DNA from: Panulirus ornatus
Lineage: Eukaryota > Arthropoda > Malacostraca > Decapoda > Palinuridae
NCBI RefSeq assembly: GCF_036320965.1
Contig: NC_092289.1
Coordinates: 22,333,278-22,397,277 of the forward strand
DNA: 64,000 bases
Direction of reading: 5' to 3'
Each line of letters starts with the position of its first letter. Position 1 is the first letter of the stretch. This document shows, piece by piece, positions 56,067 through 64,000 of the stretch. The notes under the pieces were generated by a model, which saw nothing but the letters and a program-made list of their open reading frames with translations, was not told the DNA's origin and made no database searches. The position numbers and the translations under genes are program-made.

Positions 56067-56599
56067 TTCTTATTACATAATGCACTGATATTTCGTACAT
56101 TTGCTGTGTTAACTTCTGTCCATGTTGAATATAGCTCAGATTTCATTGTACATGTTTAAACTTTACTACATAAATGAAGACTACTGTTGCATGATACTTT
56201 TCAATAAGTTATTCTGTTGTCCTTTTATGAATTACAAAGAAGGCTACAAATTCCTGTTCTTATTCTTTGTTATATATTGCTCATTACACATGTTTAAGAT
56301 TATTCTGTACCAAAATTATCTTGGTTTTTGAATAAATTTTTCAGACACTTGTGGCTCATTAGTCATATCTCATGTTTCCACATTATGCCTTATACACTCA
56401 GTGTCTGGAGCCTGAAGCCTAACTTGAATTCTCCAGTCAGGAATCAAGCATCAGATTAATGAATCGTTACTGAGTTTACTTCCCAACCTAAGGAGGCATG
56501 CCATGCCCACTCATTTGATGTCAGGTTTGAATTGTCCTCTCCTGGCTACATTCCTCAAAATACAGAAATTCAATAAGGTAAGCTATTTGAGTGAGTAGA
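56067..56599 (+). other. NOL6 3'UTR and downstream flank
   Basis: 56067 to about 56355 is the inferred 3'UTR (AATAAA at 56331). 56356-56599 is unassigned. Confidence 0.6.
56331..56336 (+). terminator. NOL6 polyadenylation signal AATAAA
   Basis: Canonical hexamer 265 nt after the stop, in T-rich non-repetitive DNA (56067-56340, the likely 3'UTR). A cleavage site 10-30 nt further on is expected. Confidence 0.7.
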
Positions 56600-57960
56600 A
56601 ACTTTGTGTTTTTCTGAGGTAGAGGATGTGTGGACTTGCTTGCTTTGAAGGACATAGGTAAGAAATGCTTGGAGAAAGAAATTATTATAAGGTAATTAAG
56701 GATCTGGAGGTAGTACATGATAGGGTTACAGAGATGCTTTATAAAGATGCTGTGGATATATGGGCTAAACTGAAAGTTAGGAACTGCAGGGAGAGTCAGG
56801 TGTGTACAAGTGGTAAGGGAGGAAGGTATGTAGTTCCCAGTGAAAGTGTGTGTACATCAAGGATCTATGATGTCCCCATGACCTTTTATTTTGTATACTG
56901 GGTAGTGAGAAAGGTAATGCAAGTCTTGGAGCTAGGAGTAGATCTGCAGTATGGTTTTGGGAGATAGCTTGGAATTAGTAATTTGTTTGTGACTGACAGG
57001 GTTCTGGTTTCATGATATAGAGAGAAAATCTAGGTTAGTGACAGAGTTTAGGAAACTGTGTAAAGGAAAAAGTTGACAATTGAAACGCACAAAACCTAGG
57101 CAATTATTTACAATGGAGTTTACCCTCTGTTTTACCTGATTACCTTGCTTTTGCTCATCGGATATCTTGAGTGTAAATAGAAAGGACATAGAAGTGGAGT
57201 ACTTTATGTTCCTGAGTGGATGTGGCAGCAGATGGAGCCATAGGGGCTGTGGTAAGTTGCAAGGTGAAAGGAGGGGGATTAAGGTCTTGGTCATGTTTAG
57301 CACCATGTGGAGGGAAAGGTCTGGTAAAGATAGGCTTATTTGAAAGTATTAATAGTGGAGAGTCTCCCACAATGATGTATTAATTCAGGTCTTGCACTAT
57401 ATGAATGCAAAGGGACTGGAAAATGGTGGATGTGCTGAAAATGAAATACCATGGAATGACATTTATATTGAGTTGGTTTGTTATGTTAAAAATAACATTG
57501 TCAGAGGCATGGTATTGGGCATAGTCTCACTGTAAAAGTGACCTTGATCTGAAATGGTTTGAGCATTTGAGAGGATGAGTGTAGAGAAATTGAAAAAGAG
57601 GATCTACATGTTGGAAGCAGAGGGATTGAGAGAAAGAGAAAGACCAAGGAGGGGAAAAGATAGAGTAAATGAGGCTTTGGATTGATCTAGGACTGAACAT
57701 TCAGGAGAGTAAGAGGCATGCATAGGACAGAAAGAATAGGATCGATTTAAAATATAGGGGGCAACGAGCTATTATAATGGGTGGGATCAGGGTGTATGAA
57801 GTTTTCAAGTTAAACCATGAGTCTTTGAGATGTGTTTATGGAAGTTGGACTGGGATGATAGATGGTGTTTTTTTTGTATTATACTTAATAGATAAGAGAT
57901 TAAATGTTTGCATATGATGCTTTTGTTCATCTGTTCTTGATACCTTCCAAAGGCAGAATG
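56600..57960 (+). mobile_element. LINE-A copy A26, ancient
   Basis: Starts ctgaggtagaggatgtgtgg (the SGRGCVDQ region), with diverged RT (SQVCTSGKGGR, ESVCTSRIYDVPM) and C-terminus, and ends with a worn 3' tail (57918-57955). Downstream of NOL6. Confidence 0.75.
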
Positions 57961-60921
57961 GACAATTATTATTATTATTTTGCTTTGTCGCTGTCTCCCG
58001 CGTTAGAGAGGTAGCGCAAGGAAACAGACAAAAGAATGGCCCAACCCACCCACATACACATGTATATACATACACGTCCACACATGCAAATATACATACC
58101 TATACATCTCAATGTACACATATATATACACACACAGACATATACATATATACACATGTACACAATTCATAGTCTGCCTTTATTTATTCCCATCGCCACC
58201 TCACCACACATGGAATAACAACCCCCTCCCCCCCCCTCATGTGTGCGAGGTAGCGCTAGGAAAAGACAACAATGGCCCCATTCGTTCACACTCAGTCTCT
58301 AGCTGTCATATAATAATGCACCGAAACCACAGCTCCCTTTCCACATCCAGACCCCACAGAACTTTCCATGGTTTACCCCAGACGCTTCACATGCCCTGGT
58401 TCAATCCATTGACAGCACATCGACCCCAGTATACCACATCGTTCCAATTCACTTTATTCCTTGCACGCCTTTCACCCTCCTGCATGTTCAGGCCCCGATC
58501 ACTCAAAATCTTTTTCACTCCATCTTTCCACCTCCAATTTGGTCTACCACTTCTCCTCGTTCCCTCCACCTCTGACACATATATCCTCTTGGTCAATCTT
58601 TCCTCACTCATTCTCTCCATGCGACCAAACCATTTCAAAACACCCTCTTCTGCTGTCTCAACCACACTCTTTTTATTCCACACATCTCTTACCTTTACAT
58701 TACTTACTCGATCAAACCACCTCACACCACATATTGTCCTCAAACATCTCATTTCCAGCACATCCACCCTCCTGCGAACAACTCTATCCATAGCCCACGC
58801 CTCGCAGCCATACAACATTGTTGGAACCACTATTCCTTCAAACATACCCATTTTTGCCTTCCGAGATAATGTTCTCGACTTCCAAACATTCTTCAAGGCT
58901 CCCAGAATTTTCGCCCCCTCCCCCACCCTATGATTCACTTCCGCGTCCATGGTTCCATCCGCTGTCAGATCCACTCCCAGATATCTCAAACACTTTACTT
59001 CCTCCAGTTTTTCTCCATTCAAACTTACCTCCCAATTGACTTGACCCTCAACCCTACTGTACCTAATAACCTTGCTCTTATTCACATTTACTCTTAACTT
59101 TCTTCTTTCACACACTTTACCAAACTCAGTCACCAGCTTCTGCAGTTTCTCACATGAATCAGCCACCAGTGCTGTATCATCAGCGAACAACAACTGACTC
59201 ACTTCCCAAGCTCTCTCATCCACAACAGACTGCATACTTGCCCCTCTTACCAAAACTCTTGCACTCACCTCCCTAACAACCCCATCCATAAACAAATTAA
59301 ACAACCATGGAGACATCACACACCCCTGCCGCAAACCTACATTCACTGAGAACCAATCACTTTCCTCTCTTCCTACACGTACACATGCCTTACATCCTCG
59401 ATAAAAACTTTTCACTGCTTCTAACAACTTGCCTCCCACACCATATATCCTTAATACCTTCCACAGAGCATCTCTATCAACTCTATCATATGTCTTCTCC
59501 AGATCCATAAATGCTACATACAAATCCATTTGCTTTTCTAAGTATTTCTCACATACATTCTTCAAAGCAAACACCTGATCCACACATCCTCTACCACTTC
59601 TGAAACCACACTGCTCTTCCCCAATCTGATGCTCTGTACATGCCTTCACCCTCTCAATCAATACCCTCCCATATAATTTACCAGGAATACTCAACAATAC
59701 TCAGGAATACTCTGTAATTTGAGTACTCACTCTTATCCCCTTTGCCTTTGTACAATGGCACTATGCAAGCATTCTGCCAATCCTCAGGCACTTCACCATG
59801 AATCATACATACATTAAATAACCTTACCAACCAGTCAACAATACAGTCACCCCTTTTTTAATAAATTCCACTGCAATACCATCCAAACCTGCTGCCTTGC
59901 CGGCTTTCATCTTCCACAAAGCTTTTACTACCTCTTCTCTGTTTACCAAATCATTTTCCCTAACCCTCTCACTTTGCACATCACCTCGACCAAAACACCC
60001 TATATCTGCCACTCTGTCATCAAACACATTCAACAAACTTTCAAAATACTCACTCAATCTCCTCACATGACCACTACTTGTTATCACCTCCCCATTAGCC
60101 CCCTTCACTGAAGTTCCCATTTGCTCCCTTGTCTTACGCACTTTATTTACCTCCTTCCAAAACATCTTTTTATTCTCCCTAAAATTTAATGATACTCTCT
60201 CACCCCAACTCTCGTCTGCCCTCTTTTTCACCTCTTGCACCTTTCTCTTGACCTCCTGCTTCTTTCTTTTATACATCTCCCATTCATTTGCATTTTTCCC
60301 CTGCAAAAATCATCCAAATGCCTCTCCCTTCTCTTTCACTAATAATCTTACTTCACCCCACCACTCACTACCCTTTCTAATTAAACCACCTCCCACACTT
60401 CTCATGCCACAAGCATCTTTTGCGCAAGCCATCACTGCTTCCCTAAATACACCCCATTCTTCCCCCACTCCCCTTACCTCCTTTGTTCTCACCTTTTTCC
60501 ATTCTGTACTCATTCTCTCCTGGTACTTCCTCACACAAGTCTCCTTCCCAAGCTCACTTACTCTCACCACTCTCTTCACCGCAACATTCTCTCTTCTTTT
60601 CTGAAAAACCCTACAAATCTTCACCTTCGCTTCCACAAGTTAATAATCAGACATCCCTCCAGTTGCACCTCTCACCACATTAACATCCAAAAGTCTCTCT
60701 TTCGCGCGCCTATCAATTAACACGTAATCCAATAACGCTCTCTGGCCATCTCTCCTACTTACATACGTATACTTATGTATATCTTGCTTTTTAAACCAGG
60801 TATTCCCAATCACCAGTCCTTTATCAGCACATAAATCTACAAGCTCTTCACCATTTCCATTTACAACACTGAACACCCCATGTATACCAATTATTCCCTC
60901 AACTGCCACATTACTCATCTT
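57961..60921 (-). mobile_element. LINE-A copy A27, longest and best-kept antisense copy
   Basis: Minus strand. ORF 58387-59697 (436 aa) is uninterrupted from LLSIPGKLYGRVLIERV through FMDLEKTYDRVDR, RQGCVMSPWLF, FADD (59176-59187), CLRYLGVDL and NWNDVVYWG. Upstream frames 59824-60306, 60310-60636 and 60640-60918 hold the linker, KAAGLDGIAVEF and endonuclease (NVAVEGIIGIHGVFSV, RRAKERLLDVNVVRG). The 3'UTR with CA/TA tract (58040-58160) and tail (57980-58040) is complete. Breaks: a 17-bp-scale duplication near 59695, single-base changes near 59820 and 60308, and SDH to SDY at about 60640. 5'-truncated within the endonuclease. Confidence 0.95.
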
Positions 60922-60975
60922 TGTTATACTTGGTCGCAGTTTCCTGCATCAGCAAGGTGGCACCACAAAACATAT
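60922..60975 (-). mobile_element. LINE-A tail, antisense, at the 5' end of A27
   Basis: The reverse complement reads gtgccaccttgctgatgcag, then gaaactgcgaccaagtataa. An older tail into whose A-rich end A27 seems to have inserted. Confidence 0.75.
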
Positions 60976-62089
60976 ATATCATCCTCGAAAAACCTTGTCC
61001 ACCTCCCCCATATGTTTTCAAAAACTATGTAATTCTTACATTTTAATACTTTGTTATTCCTTGAATGGCCTTGATTACCATCTGTAGATATCTAGATGTG
61101 AAAATGGCAAGGTTCCTGAAGTACTCTAGGCCCATGTTTTGGGTCCACAGGGTCTTAATCACCTGAATGAGAAGAGGCAATGATGAGGTACTGCAGGAAG
61201 CAGCTGCCTGATTGTGCATTCTGAGTGATCAGTGCACCAAAAATCTCAGGTTCACCCACATCTCATTGATTTCCAAGTGAGAGCTTTGGCTTTCTCTTCC
61301 TTGAAGTACAAGTGGAAGAAATACAGTCCCTCAAAGGAAACTTCTAAAGTGAAATAGCACCCAGGATGAGTAAAGAAAAAAAGAAGATCCTTCCCTCAAG
61401 ATAGACTGAGGCATGTTGTTGCTTTTGCTGTTAGAAACACTAGTCTCTGCAACCAGATGAACAACGATTTCATCCTGAAAGTGTCATATGCTTGTACAAA
61501 CAATAAAACTTAGGCAAGTATTGCCCTTGAAAATATATGGGGGATGGATAATGTTTTTTGAGGACACTGCATATATGCAGATAAAAAGTCAACCTTGGTG
61601 AGGTTGTATCATCATGACTGGATAAAAAGTACAATTTTGGCAAAAAACTTCTCACTGCAAAGGAGTCCATCCACTCCCTGCTACTGATAATAGCACCACC
61701 TTGAAGATGCAGGAGCCCTGTTAAATGGGTCCTGGATTTATATAATCAAAAGTATCACCATACAATCCCAAGACCCCTTCCACCTCAACTTTACTCTTTC
61801 TCTGTACATAATTAAATTTGCCTAAATGATGTTCACTCTTCTCAGTGAATAGTATCTATATTTTCACATTACTAAAACATCTCTAACCTCCATCTTCATC
61901 AAAATACTCCCTTCATAATATTATATTTTCTTTTGATTTCCTTATTTCTCACTCATCACTCATTAATATCCACAGCTACTTCTCAGAAAATGGATTGAAG
62001 CTGTTTGCACTCAACTTGTTATTCTATTGCACACTTATTTCATTAGTGTGAAACATTAAAGGTTGTATAATCGACTCAGTTTCTATTTT
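60976..62089. other. Intergenic stretch with fam-E copy 2
   Basis: About 1.1 kb. 61610-61760 is fam-E (aaggagtccatccactccct, gatgcaggagccc). 61040-61340 has patches of open minus-strand frame but no family I recognise. The rest is unassigned. Confidence 0.5.
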
Positions 62090-62300
62090 CAATGTTTCAG
62101 AGCTCCTGAAACATTCCATTAGGTAGACACATTAGCTAGAAGCCTCTGAAAAAACTGTGCTAGAGTTGCCTGTTAAAAGTGAGGTACTAAATGCTAAAAA
62201 GTGGCACTGGAGTTCACCAGTTATGAATACTCTTTTGCCGTGGCAATCCCCTTGAGGAAGTTCAGGTAGGGAACAAGCGTCAGAGATATAGATAATATAG
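62090..62300 (+). repeat. Fam-C 3' end with GATA-type tail
   Basis: agctcctgaaacattccatt ... cactggagttcaccagttat ... ccgtggcaatccccttgagg ... gtcagagatatagataatat. Matches 47868-48050 in the opposite orientation. Confidence 0.8.
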
Positions 62301-62540
62301 ATAGAAACATGCCTGCCGTCACAACAATCTTTCAGAAATATATCTTTTTCAACCATTCTTACTATATATACTACCCAAATACTTTAACAACTTCTTTTAC
62401 CAATCCAAGCATATTAGTATAGATAGATACATGCCTGCCGTGAAAACAATCTTTCAGAAATATATCTCTCTTTTCTACCGTTCTTACTATATATACTACC
62501 CAAATATTCTAAATATTCTGTCAATCCAAGCATATTTCAT
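62296..62540 (+). repeat. 122-bp imperfect tandem duplication
   Basis: Units start at 62296 and 62418 (tatagataga-a/t-acatgcctgccgt, caatctttcagaaatatatc, cttactatatatactaccca, caatccaagcatatt). A few mismatches and small indels separate them. The unit begins in the fam-C GATA tail. Confidence 0.9.
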
Positions 62541-63347
62541 GTTGAAATTCATTTTTTTTCAAATTGCCATAAATTCTTTTTCCATCAACTAAAAATATTT
62601 TTAACTGTTACATAGTACTCTCTTGATAATGCTGCTCTTATCAACTGTATCATCTCTATCCTATTCTTTCAGATTTTTTTCAGTATCTTTACACCAATAA
62701 TGAAAATGGAAAAAGGTAAGATATCTGTATTTGGAAAAAGTGAATGAGGTTGAAATATGGATGAATATATTAAAAAGCAATGCATGTTAAAAGTTTAAAC
62801 ATCTGGGTTAGACACTGGCCAAAAATGAGGAATAAGTGCTGAAAGCTCTTATGCATTTGCTGCACACCACATTAATGTATGAGTTAGACTCAGTTGTAAT
62901 TGGGGTAAGAAGTTTGTAGACTTAGCTGTGGATACTAAGCATGGAGTGGTTTAATATTAGCTAATGAAAACAATAAACTGTACAGTTTCTTGGATTGTGT
63001 CCTCTGCTGCAATACTGATTGGTATGGACTCTGTGATACAGATGTGTATAGGGGCTGACCGGGCTATGGAAATCTAATCTGTGCAAATTTTCATAGAGAA
63101 TATTAATTTACTAGCTAGGGATGACATCACTGCAAAGAGTAAAGTGAGTTTTTCTCTCATGTGGTCATGTCTGCTCAAAATCTACTAAACAGGTAGGCAT
63201 AAGGTCTTTAACTTTTTGGGCATAGCGCAGAATCCTGAACCAGGAAACTGCAAGACAACAAATACTGTCTGCCCAGTAAATACTGGATTCCATTCATGTC
63301 TCTTCTTTGAATTCCAAATCTAACTAATTAAAAATGATGTTGACAAA
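62541..63347 (-). other. Putative TMEM9 3'UTR and intergenic flank
   Basis: About 800 bp with no element recognised. The part nearest 63347 is probably TMEM9 3'UTR. Confidence 0.45.
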
Positions 63348-63635
63348 TCAGTTGAGCATGGTATGTCTATCATATATGTTACGACGCTGCTCTTGCACCT
63401 GCTGCTTCCACTTATCTTGCTGATGACCAACACGGCCAAGAACATTATGCCGTATATGCAGTGGCTGGGCCATACCAGGAACTCCTCCAACAGTCCCTGC
63501 TTCATCCTCTTCATTTGTGTGTTCCTGATATGAGGGCTGTGAACGTCGCTTATTAAGCAGTGGGTCCAAGCACAACAGGAAACCCATGTACACAACAAGC
63601 AAGGAGATAATCCAAATCACCAGAATGACAACAAC
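63348..63635 (-). CDS. TMEM9: TMEM9-family protein, last coding exon (gene continues outside window)
   Basis: On the minus strand, an acceptor (ctag ending at 63636) opens a 95-residue exon ending in TGA at 63348-63350. It begins VVVILVIWIISLLVVYMGFL, a transmembrane helix, then CLDPLLNKRR, and ends WKQQVQEQRRNIYDRHTMLN. TMEM9 and TMEM9B share this layout: helix, (V/D)P-basic cluster, then WKLQVQEQRK and FDRH near the C-terminus. These are small type I membrane proteins of late endosomes and lysosomes, linked to V-ATPase assembly and CLC transporter control. The cysteine-rich luminal half must lie beyond 64000. TMEM9 and TMEM9B cannot be separated from this exon. A minus-strand ATTAAA (62950-62955) is a weak candidate poly(A) signal. 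Confidence 0.9.
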   Translation of the reverse strand, partial: VVVILVIWIISLLVVYMGFLLCLDPLLNKRRSQPSYQEHTNEEDEAGTVGGVPGMAQPLHIRHNVLGRVGHQQDKWKQQVQEQRRNIYDRHTMLN

Positions 63636-64000
63636 CTAGAAGAAAAAAATTATTGTAGTAACAATCAATATAACATATTCAATGTGCAGAGTAAATAAGA
63701 AAAGAAAAACAGCTCCTGCCTTGTACATGAAGATCATACACTATTTACTCCTGGACTTGAGAATGTCAATGATAAACCTAAATCTATTTCTTTTTTATAA
63801 ATCTTTATACATAAACTGCCTTATCTGCCTTGACAAAGCAACACTGGGAACAGACAAAGAATGGTCTCATTTCCACAAAGACATTTCTCAAACTATCATG
63901 GAAAATGCACTGAAGTCAGTCTTCCAACTGCAGCCATGCTTCACTGGTTAATTTCATGGTTTACCTTAACCGCTTCATATGCTTTGGTTCACCCACGACA
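63636..64000 (-). other. TMEM9 last intron (partial)
   Basis: The polypyrimidine tract and acceptor (read on the minus strand) lie at about 63636-63660. The rest is unassigned apart from LINE-A 3' debris from about 63845. Confidence 0.7.
63845..64000 (-). mobile_element. LINE-A copy A28, antisense 3'UTR to ORF end, runs off window
   Basis: The plus strand reads gggaacagacaaagaatggt, catggtttaccttaaccgct and tcatatgctttggttcaccc, the antisense of the LINE-A end region (compare 58365-58405). Decayed. Confidence 0.72.

Noticed and set aside
1..64000. CRISPR arrays, operons, phage or plasmid features
   Set aside because: None present; intron-exon structure, LINEs and polyadenylation signals show eukaryotic nuclear DNA.

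Overview
The window is low-GC eukaryotic DNA with GT-AG introns, one long multi-exon gene and dense non-LTR retrotransposons. I read it as an arthropod nuclear genome. A decapod crustacean is the most plausible host, because the dominant LINE and its 3' tail motif (GCTACCTCGCTAACGCGGGA) resemble repeats I associate with decapods. That assignment is from memory and was not searched.

The main gene is a complete NOL6 (nucleolar protein 6 / Nrap, yeast Utp22) on the + strand. It has 22 coding exons from 3028 to the stop at 56064-56066. All junctions are GT-AG, the phases agree at every boundary, and the 3,573-nt CDS encodes 1,190 aa (human NOL6 is about 1,150). A CACGTG E-box lies about 95 bp before the first ATG and an AATAAA lies 265 bp after the stop. 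A second gene, a TMEM9-type transmembrane protein, enters from the right on the minus strand; only its last coding exon (63348-63635) is inside. The two genes converge.

Most other DNA is transposon. One RTE/BovB-like LINE family (called LINE-A here) has about 28 recognisable pieces on both strands, roughly two fifths of the window. The youngest are at 10.75-12.2, 25-30.7, 44.5-45.9 and 58-60.9 kb. LINE-A has an APE endonuclease (GDLNAKV, SDH), a linker, a reverse transcriptase (FMDLEKAYDRV, FADD), a long 3'UTR with a CA/TA-rich tract, and a short GC-rich terminal tail. A family of about 220 bp (fam-B) combines the LINE-A 5'UTR with a LINE-A type tail and looks like a non-autonomous derivative. 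Older elements include a second LINE with a GATA-type tail (fam-C), a CR1-like fragment (49.3-49.7 kb) and a divergent LINE with a YVDD box (16.4-17.7 kb). Fam-D to fam-H are small unnamed repeats.

Layout: 1-2742 LINE-A debris; 2743-3054 NOL6 promoter and exon 1; 3055-56066 NOL6, with LINE-A in most introns over 1.2 kb; 56067-56340 3'UTR; 56600-60975 old and young LINE-A; 61000-63347 intergenic with small repeats; 63348-64000 TMEM9 end and part of its last intron. I found no RNA gene, CRISPR array or prokaryotic feature. The most unusual structures are the LINE-derived short family, a LINE foldback with arms of about 650 bp in intron 10, and a head-to-head fam-B pair in intron 13.
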